Source: Viridibacillus soli (GTDB lineage Bacteria; Bacillota; Bacilli; Bacillales_A; Planococcaceae). From it: a stretch of 64,000 bases of DNA. How positions within the stretch are numbered: the first letter of the stretch is position 1; every line of letters starts with the position of its first letter. Location: contig NZ_JAEOAH010000001.1 of the NCBI RefSeq assembly GCF_016612995.1, positions 310,001-374,000 on the forward strand, given 5' to 3'. The translations under genes were made by a program, and so were the position numbers. Below the pieces are notes generated by a model that saw only the letters and a list, made by a program, of their open reading frames with translations, made no database searches and was not told where the DNA came from. Shown here piece after piece: positions 1 through 9,124 of this stretch.

Positions 1-591
1 ACGACGCAAGTCTTTATGTGGATTATCAATATTTTTTTGATCATTTGTATAAGCATGCACTGTTGTCATTAAACCGTTGTCAATTCCAAAAGTATCATTT
101 AATACTTTCGCAACTGGAGCAAGACAGTTTGTTGTACAACTTGCATTTGAAATAACATCATGTTTTGCAAGGTCTAATTTGTCATCATTAACACCCATTA
201 CAATTGTTACATCTTCATTTTTCCCAGGTGCAGTTAAAATAACTTTTTTAGCTCCTGCTTCTAGATGTAATGCTGCTTTTTCACGTGCATTGAATTTACC
301 TGTTGCTTCAATTACGATATCTACGTTCATTTCTTTCCAAGGTAAGTTCAATGGATCACGTTCGCTAATAAGTTCAACACGTTTACCGTTTACGATTAGG
401 GCTTTTTCTTCAGCCTGAACATCCCCGTCGAATTTTCCGTGATTTGTGTCATACTTAATCAAATGTGCTAACGTTTCAGCCGGGTAGCTCGCATTAATTG
501 CAACAATATTTAGATCATCTTGAAGTATCGCTTGACGGAACACCATACGACCAATGCGGCCAAATCCGTTAATAGCAATAGAAACTGTCAT
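1..591 (-). CDS. gapB: Glyceraldehyde-3-phosphate dehydrogenase, GapB type (3' end outside window)
   Basis: The N-terminal 197 residues are present and the gene runs off the left edge. The Rossmann motif GFGRIGR is at residues 9-15, the catalytic Cys152 lies in SNASCTTNCLAP and His179 in TTVHAYT. At the end of the second beta strand the protein reads INASY, so the Asp that favours NAD in glycolytic GapA is replaced by Ala. This fits the NADP-preferring gluconeogenic GapB of Bacillus, an assignment from family knowledge. The ATG at 591 is preceded by AGGAGG at the right distance. In B. subtilis gapB is near coaE, mutM and polA, as here. The upstream region carries CcpN-type boxes, annotated separately. 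Confidence 0.93.
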   Translation of the reverse strand, partial: MTVSIAINGFGRIGRMVFRQAILQDDLNIVAINASYPAETLAHLIKYDTNHGKFDGDVQAEEKALIVNGKRVELISERDPLNLPWKEMNVDIVIEATGKFNAREKAALHLEAGAKKVILTAPGKNEDVTIVMGVNDDKLDLAKHDVISNASCTTNCLAPVAKVLNDTFGIDNGLMTTVHAYTNDQKNIDNPHKDLRR

Positions 592-611
592 GAATAATAT
601 CCTCCTGTAAC

Positions 612-654
612 TGCGTTATACTTATTTTATTTATTCGATAAATAGTATAACACA
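612..654 (-). promoter_or_regulatory. gapB promoter region with two CcpN-type boxes
   Basis: On the minus strand the sequence TGTGTTATACT (654-644) contains a TATACT -10-like hexamer. It matches, at every position, the CcpN operator consensus TRTGHYATAYW as I recall it from B. subtilis gapB and pckA. A second copy in the opposite orientation, TGCGTTATACT on the plus strand (612-622), has one mismatch. CcpN represses gluconeogenic genes when glycolytic substrates are present, so the boxes fit the GapB assignment. The motif match is seen directly; binding is inferred. Confidence 0.6.
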
Positions 655-724
655 TTTTCAACAAAGTAAAACCTATTATGATGAACATTTAAAAGTTATT
701 CAATTCTGACATTTCAAAAACACG

Positions 725-1321
725 TTAGTTAACTACTTGCCATATTCGTAAAATCTTATGCAATTGCTCGCGTGTCGATTCAAGTGATTGATTATTATAT
801 ATAACCGCATCAGCGCCTTTTTCTTTTTCAAATAGAGGTAATTGCGAACTAATTCTCGCCTTAGCTTCTGATTCAGATAAATTATTACGCTCCATTAGAC
901 GCCTTAATTGTGTTTCTTCTTTGACAGATACAACTAAAATATTATCAACAAAATGCTGTAGGCGACTTTCAAATAGCAACGGAATATCCATTATAATATG
1001 GCGCGCACCATTTTCTAGTAGTTCATCACGTTGGCGAAGCATTTCGCGACGAATGGCTGGATGTATAATGTCATTTAACGTTTTACGCTTTGCAGGTTCA
1101 TGAAAAATAATATCCCCTAACTTCGGACGATTTAACGTACCCTCTTCTAACAACACTTCTTCTCCAAATGCTTCTACAATTTGCTGTAGTGTTTCTGTAC
1201 CAGGTTCAACTACGACACGCGCCACTAAATCCGCATCTATAATGGGCAATTGTAATTCGTTGAGCATAGCAGCCACTGTACTTTTACCACTTGCAATACT
1301 TCCAGTTAATCCAATAATCAT
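725..1321 (-). CDS. coaE: Dephospho-CoA kinase
   Basis: This 198-aa protein catalyses the last step of coenzyme A synthesis, ATP-dependent phosphorylation of dephospho-CoA in the cytosol. The P-loop is at the extreme N-terminus (GLTGSIASGKS, residues 5-15), followed by the ADADLVAR-like acceptor region (IIDADLVARVV) and a lid segment rich in Arg. The length is normal for the family. The ATG at 1321 has an AAAGGTG ribosome-binding site. It lies 13 nt after mutM and is probably cotranscribed as polA-mutM-coaE, the same order as in B. subtilis. I see no convincing hairpin between its stop and gapB. Confidence 0.95.
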   Translation of the reverse strand: MIIGLTGSIASGKSTVAAMLNELQLPIIDADLVARVVVEPGTETLQQIVEAFGEEVLLEEGTLNRPKLGDIIFHEPAKRKTLNDIIHPAIRREMLRQRDELLENGARHIIMDIPLLFESRLQHFVDNILVVSVKEETQLRRLMERNNLSESEAKARISSQLPLFEKEKGADAVIYNNQSLESTREQLHKILRIWQVVN

Positions 1322-1334
1322 CTATATCACACCT

Positions 1335-2207
1335 TTAATGTTGACAATTTGGGCAATAAACAGAGTTTCTGCCCCCTATTATCTTTTGTTTCGTTTCCTC
1401 ATTGCAATTTGGGCAATTCTTTTTACCATACATTTTCAAGCGATGTTGCATACTGCCAGCTTCACCGTTAATATTTCGATAATCCGAAATGGTCGAACCT
1501 CCAACATCAATGCTTTCTTGCAATATATGCACAATCATTTCAAAAAGCTCAATTTTACGTTGCATACTAATGCGTGACAATTTACGTGCTGGATGCATTT
1601 TCATTTTGAAAAGAGCTTCCGTTGCATAAATATTCCCGCAACCTGCAATAACATGTCCATCCATAATAACTTCCTTAACAGACTTATTTGCATACTTCGG
1701 AAGCTTGGCTTTTTCTAAAAAATACGGGAGAGCATCATCAGAAAAAGGCTCGGGTGCCATTTCAAGTAATGGAGGATGCTCCGCAAGTTCATGCAAAAAG
1801 CGCATTTCTCCAAAACGACGAATGTCTGAATAGACAAGCCAATCATGATCGTCAAATTGGATTAAAACATGCGCATGCTTCAAGAATTTCTCCTCCGTAA
1901 TATCACTGAGTTGCGAAACGTGGAACCACGCGCCCGTCATACCTAAATGGTTGACGAGCAAATATGGTACACCACCCTTTTCCAAATGGAAAAAGATATA
2001 CTTCGAGCGACGTTCAATGCTTTTAATCGACATTCCTTCAATCACTTGTTGAAAGAAATCAGGTTCAACCACTTTAATAATACACTCTTTCCCTTGTTCT
2101 TTCGATTGCTTAATGATATTTGAAATCGTCACATGACGAATCTTTTTACCTGTTATAACCGGTTGTAATGAACGCACAAGACCTTCTACTTCTGGTAATT
2201 CTGGCAT
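1335..2207 (-). CDS. mutM: Formamidopyrimidine-DNA glycosylase / AP lyase
   Basis: This enzyme removes oxidised purines such as 8-oxoguanine and cleaves the abasic site. The mature N-terminus PELPEV supplies the catalytic Pro2 and Glu3. The conserved Lys (K69, in RRSKYIFFHL) and the helix-two-turn-helix region are present. The C-terminal zinc finger has two CPNC pairs, at about residues 264-267 and 285-288. At 290 aa it is about 15 residues longer than usual because of an insertion near residues 35-50, before the conserved Lys. The ribosome-binding site (AAGGAG) overlaps the polA stop codon, which suggests translational coupling within polA-mutM-coaE. Confidence 0.95.
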   Translation of the reverse strand: MPELPEVEGLVRSLQPVITGKKIRHVTISNIIKQSKEQGKECIIKVVEPDFFQQVIEGMSIKSIERRSKYIFFHLEKGGVPYLLVNHLGMTGAWFHVSQLSDITEEKFLKHAHVLIQFDDHDWLVYSDIRRFGEMRFLHELAEHPPLLEMAPEPFSDDALPYFLEKAKLPKYANKSVKEVIMDGHVIAGCGNIYATEALFKMKMHPARKLSRISMQRKIELFEMIVHILQESIDVGGSTISDYRNINGEAGSMQHRLKMYGKKNCPNCNEETKQKIIGGRNSVYCPNCQH

Positions 2208-2218
2208 GCGATCGCTCC

Positions 2219-4846
2219 TTATTTTGTATCATACCAAGTAGGGCCAAATGCAAAATCTGCTCTAAGTGGTACATTCAGATCAAATGCTTTCCCCATCACT
2301 TCTGGTACTAGTTTTTCAAGAATTGGAATTTCCTCTTTTGGCGCTTCGAAAATTAATTCATCATGTACTTGTAATAGCATTTTCGCTTGTAAATTTTGTT
2401 CTTTTAAGGCTGCGGCCATATCCATCATTGCTTTTTTTATAATATCTGCTGCACTACCTTGAATTGGTGTATTCATCGCCGTACGCTCTGCAAAGCTACG
2501 TAAATTAAAGTTCGAGCTTTTCAGGTCCGGTAAATAACGTCGACGATTTAAAATTGTAGTCACATAGCCTTTTTTCTTCGCTTCTTCCACGATATCCGTC
2601 ATATATCCTTGTACACCTGGGAAGCTTTCGAAATAACGTTCGATGAAATCCGCTGCTTCTTTACGTGTGATGTCCAAGTTTTGAGATAGTCCGTAGTCAC
2701 TAATGCCATAGACAATACCAAAGTTGACCGCTTTTGCTGCGCGGCGCATGTCCGATGTTACATCCGCTTCTTCTACATGGAATACGTTCATCGCTGTTTT
2801 CGTATGAATATCCATGCCATTTTGGAAGGCACTTATTAAGTTTTCGTCCCCACACATATGTGCTAATACACGAAGTTCAATTTGCGAATAATCGGCTGCG
2901 AAAAGTAACCATTCTGGGTTTGACGGAACAAATGCTTGACGAATTTTACGCCCTTCTTCAAGTCGTACCGGAATATTTTGCAAGTTTGGATCTGTTGAAC
3001 TTAAGCGACCTGTTGATGTTAACGCTTGTTGGAAGCGCGTATGAATTTTGCTATCTACTTCGTGAATTTCTTTTAATAATCCTTCAATATAAGTCGATTG
3101 CAATTTACCCAGTTGACGATATTGTAAAATATGACGAATAATTTCGTGTTCTGGCTCTAATTTTTCTAATACATCCGCTGCAGTTGAGTAGCCTGTTTTT
3201 GTTTTCTTAATAACAGGTAGACCAAGCTTTTCGAATAAAATAACACCTAATTGCTTCGGTGAGTTAATATTGAAAGATTGTCCAGCAATTGAATAAATAT
3301 CTTCTTCGATTGCTTTTAGCTTAATAGTTAAGTCATGCCCCATTTCAACGAGACGTTCACGATCAACTGTGACTCCTTCACTTTCCATTTCACTCAAAAT
3401 AGCCGCTAAAGGTAATTCTAATTGTTTATAAAGCTCAAATTGTTCGTTATCATGAAGTAATTGTTCTAGCTTAGGTTGTAAAAGGAATACCGCATTTGCT
3501 TTACGGCAAGCATGTTCTGCAACTGTTTCAATTGCTGGAACTGCTTTTTTCGCACCTTTACCATAAACATTATCATTTGATAGAACATCTGTGTAACCAA
3601 ATTCTCTTGAAATTGTTGCCACATCATCAGATGGAATCGCTGGGTTAACGATGTAAGCCGCAAGGAGCATATCAAATTCTACGCCTGCTAATTTAATATC
3701 ATTACGTAATAATGCCGCTCGTGCAGCTTTAGAATCCACCATATATTTCTTTTTCGATACGTCCTCTAACCATTCTTTCAATGGTAAAGAAGCTACCGCT
3801 TTTTCATAAGGAATGTAAAAGGCATGATCTGCGTTCACCAATGCTAGACCGAGTTGATCACATGTATGGTAATGCTCATCTGCCAACTCAATATGAACAG
3901 CCATTGTATCTTGTAGATGTTCTGCAGTTACGTCATCTAAAATTTCGAAATTTAATTCCTTTGTCGTTGTCGCTTCTGACTCATAACTACTTTTTTCAAT
4001 TAATGATTTGAATGATAAATCTTGCCATAATGCAAATAGCTCATCTACGTTTGGCCCTTCATATACTAAATCATCGAGTGTAATTGTAATCGGTGATTGT
4101 CGATCAATAGTTGCAAGCTGCTTACTCATTTTCGCTTGCTCCTCATTCGTAACAAGTTTTTCTTTTAACTTCGCACCGCTCACTTGATCTACATTTTCAT
4201 ATAGTTCTTCTACTGTTGGATATTGTTTTAATAATTTGATGGCTGTTTTTTCACCAACACCAGGGACGCCTGGGATATTATCAGATGCATCTCCCATAAG
4301 CCCCTTCATATCAATAATTTGGCTAGGAATTAAACCGTATTTTTCTTGAATATGATCTGGCGTGTATTTTTCGATATCTGTCATACCTTTACGCGTAATG
4401 TAGACAGTTGTATTGTCGGAAGCAAGCTGCGTTAAGTCTTTATCTCCAGAAACGACGATTACTTTAAGCTTTTGGTTTTCAGCATTTTTACTTAAAGTAC
4501 CGATAATATCATCCGCTTCGTACATTTCAAGCTCATATTGCTTAATGCGATAAGCATCTAATAATTTACGCAAATACGGAAATTGCTCTGATAATTCAGG
4601 TGGCGTTTTTTGGCGGCCTCCTTTATATTCTCCGTAAGTGGAATGACGGAATGTTGTTTTACCAGCATCGAATGCTACAAGCATTTTCGTCGGTTTTTCT
4701 TCTTCTAGTATTTTTTGGAGCATCGTTGTGAAGCCATACACGGCATTTGTATGAATACCGCTATCATTTGTTAATAATGGCAACGCAAAAAACGCTCGAT
4801 ATGCTAAGCTATTGCCATCTAAAAGTAGTAGCTTTTCCTTTGTCAT
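2219..4846 (-). CDS. polA: DNA polymerase I
   Basis: 875 aa, Bacillus-type family A polymerase for gap filling and Okazaki fragment maturation. The N-terminal 290 or so residues form the 5'-3' exonuclease, with acidic metal ligands (LLLDGNSLAYRA, YEADDIIGTL, DASDNIPGVPGVGEKTA). The middle 3'-5' exonuclease domain is degenerate: the DxE metal-ligand motif reads HIE (AVHIELADE), so proofreading is probably absent, as in B. subtilis and Geobacillus PolI. The polymerase domain shows motif A DYSQIELRVLAH near residue 650, motif B RRAAKAVNFGIVYG, and motif C LLQVHDELIFE near 830. The ATG at 4846 is preceded by AGGAGAG. First gene of polA-mutM-coaE, downstream of the phoPR terminators. Confidence 0.96.
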   Translation of the reverse strand: MTKEKLLLLDGNSLAYRAFFALPLLTNDSGIHTNAVYGFTTMLQKILEEEKPTKMLVAFDAGKTTFRHSTYGEYKGGRQKTPPELSEQFPYLRKLLDAYRIKQYELEMYEADDIIGTLSKNAENQKLKVIVVSGDKDLTQLASDNTTVYITRKGMTDIEKYTPDHIQEKYGLIPSQIIDMKGLMGDASDNIPGVPGVGEKTAIKLLKQYPTVEELYENVDQVSGAKLKEKLVTNEEQAKMSKQLATIDRQSPITITLDDLVYEGPNVDELFALWQDLSFKSLIEKSSYESEATTTKELNFEILDDVTAEHLQDTMAVHIELADEHYHTCDQLGLALVNADHAFYIPYEKAVASLPLKEWLEDVSKKKYMVDSKAARAALLRNDIKLAGVEFDMLLAAYIVNPAIPSDDVATISREFGYTDVLSNDNVYGKGAKKAVPAIETVAEHACRKANAVFLLQPKLEQLLHDNEQFELYKQLELPLAAILSEMESEGVTVDRERLVEMGHDLTIKLKAIEEDIYSIAGQSFNINSPKQLGVILFEKLGLPVIKKTKTGYSTAADVLEKLEPEHEIIRHILQYRQLGKLQSTYIEGLLKEIHEVDSKIHTRFQQALTSTGRLSSTDPNLQNIPVRLEEGRKIRQAFVPSNPEWLLFAADYSQIELRVLAHMCGDENLISAFQNGMDIHTKTAMNVFHVEEADVTSDMRRAAKAVNFGIVYGISDYGLSQNLDITRKEAADFIERYFESFPGVQGYMTDIVEEAKKKGYVTTILNRRRYLPDLKSSNFNLRSFAERTAMNTPIQGSAADIIKKAMMDMAAALKEQNLQAKMLLQVHDELIFEAPKEEIPILEKLVPEVMGKAFDLNVPLRADFAFGPTWYDTK

Positions 4847-4997
4847 GAATGCACTCTCCTATTTCGTCTTCCCTAATTAGAGCTGTTTGCTTTATATGTT
4901 ATTATGCACGGAATTTCTTTTTTCCTAAACGTCAAAAAGCCGTCTCTCTTTTCTATCTTACCACGCGTGTAAGTAGAAAGGAAAATGACGACTGATA

Positions 4998-5024
4998 AAA
5001 AATACGAAAAAACGTTCGTATTTT
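4998..5024 (-). terminator. AT-rich hairpin, possible second phoPR terminator
   Basis: The arms AAAATACGAA and TTCGTATTTT pair around a six-base loop, and the minus strand continues with a short T run. It lies about 40 bp beyond the stronger phoR terminator, in the polA upstream region. It may be a back-up terminator. The rest of 4847-5175 holds the polA leader, with no confident promoter, and an isolated run of seven G at 5108-5114. Confidence 0.4.
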
Positions 5025-5054
5025 AAAATTGCTGTATTCTTCTATAAAAATTCA

Positions 5055-5084
5055 TAAAAAAGAATCTAGGAAATCCTAGATTCT
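5055..5084 (-). terminator. Factor-independent terminator of phoPR
   Basis: AGAATCTAGGA (5061-5071) pairs perfectly with TCCTAGATTCT (5074-5084). On the minus strand the stem is followed by six T. It lies about 90 bp after the phoR stop codon. Confidence 0.85.
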
Positions 5085-5175
5085 AATTTTCAAACAGGTT
5101 TGGTGAAGGGGGGGCTTCTAACATTATATTACCAAAGGATTATGAAGATTATATAAACAAATTGTAAATGTTATG

Positions 5176-6723
5176 TTAATTTGGTTGTTTTTGAGGTAAA
5201 ATAACGCGCATCGTCGTTCCTTCCCCTACAACACTATCAACTTGAATTTTACCATGATGTGCTTCTATTAAATGCTTCACAATAGCAAGACCAAGACCCG
5301 TTCCACCTGAATTACGACTACGAGCACGATCGACGCGATAAAAACGCTCGAAGATTCTCGGGATTTCAGTTTTTTCAATACCAATACCCTCATCAATTAT
5401 TTCAATAACGCCATTGTTATTTTGTTCATATAGCTTTACTTTAATTTTCGTATTCTCAAGTGAGTAAGTGGTCGCGTTCGTAATTAAGTTCATGACAACT
5501 TGAATTAGTCGGTTCGAGTCACCTTCCACTATAACATCCTGCTCTATTTCAGCTTCGAAAGACATGTTTTTCTCCTCAAGGCGCGGCACTGTCATTTCAG
5601 TTGCTCGTACAATAACATCCTTTAAACTTGTATGCTCAATATTAACGGTAAAGCCATGCTTTTCAACTTTCGATAACTCAAGTAAATCTAAAATCAGCAT
5701 TTGTAGGCGATTACTTTCCTTATTGATAATTTCCAAAAATGATAGTAACGTACCTTGGTCTTTGTATGCTCCATCTAATAATGTTTCTGAAAAACCTCTA
5801 ATAGACGTAATAGGTGTACGCAATTCATGCGATACATTCGCTACAAAGTCTTTACGAATTTGCTCCAATTTTTTTAGTTCCGTAATATCATGCATGATAA
5901 TCACGATACCTAGCCAGTGACCATGTTCACCAATAACAGGGGCACCGTACACTTCCATATGGCGAAATTCTTGTTGAATTTCTAATTGCATTTGTTTACG
6001 ATATGAAATTTCCGTCATAAAAACATGATCAACGAATTGCTCTAACTCATTTGGTAAGCCTAAATCGCGGAAAATTTGTTTATAGATAGCATCGAATGGC
6101 ACATCAAATAATTCCAAAAACGATTTATTAACAATCGAAATATGACCTTCTCTACCAATCATTATAAGTGCACTACCCATATTTTCGATAAGTGTTTTTA
6201 GTCGCTCCTGTTCCATCTCACGGATCATCATAATATCTTGCAAGTTCCGCGCTAGTACATTGACCGCATTACTTAGCTTAATTGTCGGCGATTCTACATT
6301 TTCATATGCCCTTGCGCGGTAATTACCTTTCGCAAGCTCTAATGCAGTATTTGTTACATTATCTATAGGATGGACTAGACTTTTAATTAGGCGCGCAGTA
6401 ATAGCCATTAGTAGCATAAAGGTTAAGATTAAAATGACGGTTAGTATGAGCCATAGGTAGACTCTTGAATCCGCTAAATCCTGACCACCAAAATCAAGTG
6501 GCATTGCATTCGAGATAGCCTGTTCTTGTTCTAGCGTTAAATCAATATTTTCCTTTTCAATCGCTCGTATAATATTTTCATGGGAATGCAGGGAATTTGT
6601 ATGAATCGAATCTTCTACATATACAGGAAAAAGCTGGCCTAGTATAAAACCAAGACCAGCTAATACAGCAAAGTACAAAAATCCAAAGGCAATGAGCAAT
6701 CGTATTCTAAGAGATTTCATCAT
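5176..6723 (-). CDS. phoR: Membrane sensor histidine kinase of the PhoR type
   Basis: 515 aa. Two transmembrane segments (about residues 9-30 and 88-108) enclose only about 57 extracytoplasmic residues. They are followed by a HAMP segment (108-160), a PAS domain (165-280), the HisKA phospho-acceptor His299 in NVSHELRTPITS, and an HATPase domain with the N box (QVVMNLITNATTYS), DEGIGI and GTGLGLAI. Its ATG overlaps the phoP stop by 4 nt, so the two are translationally coupled. Position next to phoP and upstream of polA matches B. subtilis phoPR, which responds to phosphate limitation. The extracellular domain is clearly shorter than that of B. subtilis PhoR, so the input signal may differ. Ends before a strong terminator. 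Confidence 0.92.
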   Translation of the reverse strand: MMKSLRIRLLIAFGFLYFAVLAGLGFILGQLFPVYVEDSIHTNSLHSHENIIRAIEKENIDLTLEQEQAISNAMPLDFGGQDLADSRVYLWLILTVILILTFMLLMAITARLIKSLVHPIDNVTNTALELAKGNYRARAYENVESPTIKLSNAVNVLARNLQDIMMIREMEQERLKTLIENMGSALIMIGREGHISIVNKSFLELFDVPFDAIYKQIFRDLGLPNELEQFVDHVFMTEISYRKQMQLEIQQEFRHMEVYGAPVIGEHGHWLGIVIIMHDITELKKLEQIRKDFVANVSHELRTPITSIRGFSETLLDGAYKDQGTLLSFLEIINKESNRLQMLILDLLELSKVEKHGFTVNIEHTSLKDVIVRATEMTVPRLEEKNMSFEAEIEQDVIVEGDSNRLIQVVMNLITNATTYSLENTKIKVKLYEQNNNGVIEIIDEGIGIEKTEIPRIFERFYRVDRARSRNSGGTGLGLAIVKHLIEAHHGKIQVDSVVGEGTTMRVILPQKQPN

Positions 6724-7433
6724 AGCTTTGGCTCCTCAAATTTATAGCCTAAACCTCTAATTGTTTTAATAAATTTTGGCTTGCGACTATTTTCTTCAAT
6801 TTGTTCGCGTAAGTGGCTAATATGCACATCAACAATTCGCGTATCACCCGCAAAATCATAATGCCAAACAGCACTTAGTAGTTGATCGCGTGTTAACACA
6901 CGGTTTTTATTTTCCAATAGGTAGACAAGTAACTCGAATTCTTTAGGAGTGAATTCTAACACTTTTTCTCCTAAGAGGGCTTCAAATCGATCAGGAAATA
7001 CTTGAAGCTGTCCAAAGCTAAATGTTTGTTCGACATGCTCTTCGTTCTCCTTCACTACTTCAGATACTTTTGAGCGGCGTAATACCGCTTTAACTCGGGC
7101 CATTACTTCACGTGGACTGAACGGCTTCGTCATATAGTCATCCGCTCCAAGCTCAAGACCAAGTACTTTATCGAACTCATCGTCTTTTGCTGTTAGCATA
7201 ATAATGGGTGTATTAATTTTCTTCATGCGTAGTTCTTTGCAAACTTCCATGCCGTCCATTTTCGGTAGCATCAAGTCTAATAATATTAAATCTGGCTTTT
7301 CTAATATCGCTTTATGTAAGCCATCTTTACCATCATTTGCAATAACTACTTCATACCCTGCTTGTTGTAAATTGTATTGCAATAATGTTGCAATTGAAAT
7401 TTCGTCTTCTACTACAAGTATTTTATTTGTCAT
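6720..7433 (-). CDS. phoP: Two-component response regulator PhoP
   Basis: 237 aa, OmpR/PhoB class. The receiver domain (1-120) has the acidic pair E10-D11, phospho-acceptor Asp53 in LILLDLMLPKMDG, the conserved Thr (MLTAKDD) and Lys (YMTKPFSPRE). The C-terminal winged helix (about 140-235) includes the recognition region RIVDVHISHLREQIE. Paired with the histidine kinase gene downstream (4-nt overlap). Known role in Bacillus is control of the phosphate starvation regulon. A short inverted repeat, TTTGAAA-N6-TTTCAAA, lies at 7456-7475 between the MaoC-like gene and phoP. Confidence 0.93.
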   Translation of the reverse strand: MTNKILVVEDEISIATLLQYNLQQAGYEVVIANDGKDGLHKAILEKPDLILLDLMLPKMDGMEVCKELRMKKINTPIIMLTAKDDEFDKVLGLELGADDYMTKPFSPREVMARVKAVLRRSKVSEVVKENEEHVEQTFSFGQLQVFPDRFEALLGEKVLEFTPKEFELLVYLLENKNRVLTRDQLLSAVWHYDFAGDTRIVDVHISHLREQIEENSRKPKFIKTIRGLGYKFEEPKL

Positions 7434-7483
7434 GTTTGTATCCTCCGCAATTGATTTGAAACCCCCATTTCAAACCTCTGCTA

Positions 7484-7960
7484 CTAGATTTTGTCTTTCT
7501 TACTTGCAGAATTATGTTGTTCACCTATCGGCGGGTTTGCGATTACTTTACCTTGCATGACTAACTCACCCACATCATTACAGCCTGTAATCCCCACAGT
7601 CACTTCATTGCGCTCTATATTCACTTTAGTTACCTCAAGCAAAATATGAATCGTATCATAATGATACAACGGCTGCGGATAATCAAATTGCTGAGCTGTA
7701 ATATAAGAGCCTGGTCCTGGAATATATTTCGAAATAGCTGATGTGACAACACCATTCAACATGATTGTTGGCACTACAGGTTTTTGAAAACTCGTCTGTG
7801 AAGCATAGTCATTCTGTATGTACAGAGGATTACTGTCATTGGTTAAGCCGAGATATAAAAGTAAGTCTTTATCTTCGATTTTCTCTGCTAGCTGTAATGT
7901 TTCACCAACAGATAACTCTTCAATTTTTCTACCTAACTTTCTCTTCTTGCCAAGTAACAC
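7484..7960 (-). CDS. MaoC-like hotdog-fold dehydratase
   Basis: 158 aa from a GTG start at 7960, which sits 5 nt after the ribosome-binding site AAGGGGG. The longer reading frame (to 8008) has no such site. A region near residues 25-65 (LSVGETLQLAEKIED, YLGLTNDSNPLYIQ) has the (R)-hydratase look, with the Asp-Ser-Asn-Pro catalytic-type segment and a later hydrophobic helix (VVPTIMLNGVVTSAIS). Such proteins hydrate trans-2-enoyl-CoA, but the substrate here is unknown. It is placed between mdh and phoP, where B. subtilis has no gene, and is probably transcribed into phoPR because no terminator separates them. Confidence 0.75.
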   Translation of the reverse strand: MLLGKKRKLGRKIEELSVGETLQLAEKIEDKDLLLYLGLTNDSNPLYIQNDYASQTSFQKPVVPTIMLNGVVTSAISKYIPGPGSYITAQQFDYPQPLYHYDTIHILLEVTKVNIERNEVTVGITGCNDVGELVMQGKVIANPPIGEQHNSASKKDKI

Positions 7961-8060
7961 AATATTCCCCCTTAGACGATTTGTTAATTCAATAGTACCA
8001 ATAATCAATAAAAAAATACAGTATGACTATATGCATCATCTATTATGAATATTTTCTCAT

Positions 8061-8092
8061 AAAAAAATCGAGTAGGATTCACCTACTCGATT
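8061..8092 (-). terminator. Terminator of the citZ-icd-mdh cluster
   Basis: AATCGAGTAGG (8066-8076) and CCTACTCGATT (8082-8092) form an 11-bp stem with a 5-nt loop, followed on the minus strand by a T run. It lies about 15 bp after the mdh stop. Confidence 0.88.
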
Positions 8093-8106
8093 CTATAGAA
8101 TGCTAA

Positions 8107-9045
8107 TTAAGCAAGAACTTTCATAACATTTTTAACTGCTTCTGCAGAGTTATCTAAAGCTGCTTTTTCATCAGCTGTTAAGTCTAATTCGATAATTTCT
8201 TCGATACCGTTAGCACCAAGAATTGTTGGTACACCAAGGTAGATATCGCTGTAGCCATATTCGCCTTCTAAGTAAGCGATTGATGGTAATACTCGACGTT
8301 GGTCTTTAATTACTGCTTCAGCCATTTCAACTAATGCTGCCGCTGGAGCGTAGTAAGCAGAACCGTTTCCAAGAAGGTTTACGATTTCAGCACCACCGTT
8401 ACGAGTACGATCAACGATTTCTTCTAAACGCTCAGGAGCGATTAGTTTTTCTAGTGGAATACCACCAGCGAATGAATAGCGAGTAAGCGGCACCATAGTA
8501 TCACCGTGGCCACCAAGTACTACGCCTGTAATATCTTTAACTGAGATGTTTAACTCTTCAGCGATGAATGCACGGAAACGAGCTGAATCAAGAACACCTG
8601 ATTGACCGATTACGCGGTTTTTAGGGAAGCCAGACTCTTTATATACTGTGTAAGTCATTGCATCAACTGGGTTTGTTAAAACGATAATTATTGCTTCTGG
8701 AGAGTATTTTACGATTTCTTTTGTTACGGCTTTCATAACGCCTTGGTTGATTTGAACTAAATCATCACGGCTCATACCTGGTTTACGAGCAACACCAGCA
8801 GTGATGATTACTACGTCAGAATCAGCTGTATCAACATAGCTAGAAGTACCCATTACACGTGCATCAAAACCTTGTACTGGAGAAGCTTCGAACATGTCAA
8901 GAGCTTTACCTTTTGTTGGGTTTTCAGCCTGTGGAATGTCTACTAATACAACATCACCAAGTTCTTTTTGTGCAGCTAAGAAAGCAGATGTAGCACCAGT
9001 GAAACCGCCACCGATTACAGAAATTTTATTTCTTTTCGAAGTCAT
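8107..9045 (-). CDS. mdh: Malate dehydrogenase (NAD-dependent)
   Basis: 312 aa, LDH-like malate dehydrogenase interconverting malate and oxaloacetate in the TCA cycle. The glycine motif IGGGFTGAT is at residues 11-19 and Asp36 at the end of the second strand indicates NAD. The substrate-binding loop contains [11 protein letters not shown], and the catalytic His is in [10 protein letters not shown] near residue 180. Third gene of citZ-icd-mdh, as in B. subtilis. The ATG at 9045 follows an AAGGAG site. A strong terminator follows. Confidence 0.96.
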   Translation of the reverse strand: MTSKRNKISVIGGGFTGATSAFLAAQKELGDVVLVDIPQAENPTKGKALDMFEASPVQGFDARVMGTSSYVDTADSDVVIITAGVARKPGMSRDDLVQINQGVMKAVTKEIVKYSPEAIIIVLTNPVDAMTYTVYKESGFPKNRVIGQSGVLDSARFRAFIAEELNISVKDITGVVLGGHGDTMVPLTRYSFAGGIPLEKLIAPERLEEIVDRTRNGGAEIVNLLGNGSAYYAPAAALVEMAEAVIKDQRRVLPSIAYLEGEYGYSDIYLGVPTILGANGIEEIIELDLTADEKAALDNSAEAVKNVMKVLA

Positions 9046-9073
9046 TTGAATACGCTCCTTTTATTATAACTGT

Positions 9074-9110
9074 AAAGAGGGAAAAGGGAAAAGAACCCAA
9101 TTCCCTCTTT
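9074..9110 (-). other. Intercistronic inverted repeat between icd and mdh
   Basis: AAAGAGGGAA (9074-9083) and TTCCCTCTTT (9101-9110) pair perfectly over 10 bp around a 17-nt loop. There is no T run after the stem, so it is more likely an attenuation or mRNA-processing site than a full terminator. Function is inferred. Confidence 0.5.
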
Positions 9111-9124
9111 CATCTAGTTTCATA

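Noticed and set aside
2734-3141. 135-aa antisense frame in polA
   Set aside because: It lies wholly inside a well-supported gene and has no family features. Many similar shadows exist in dnaE, polA, pyk and accA.
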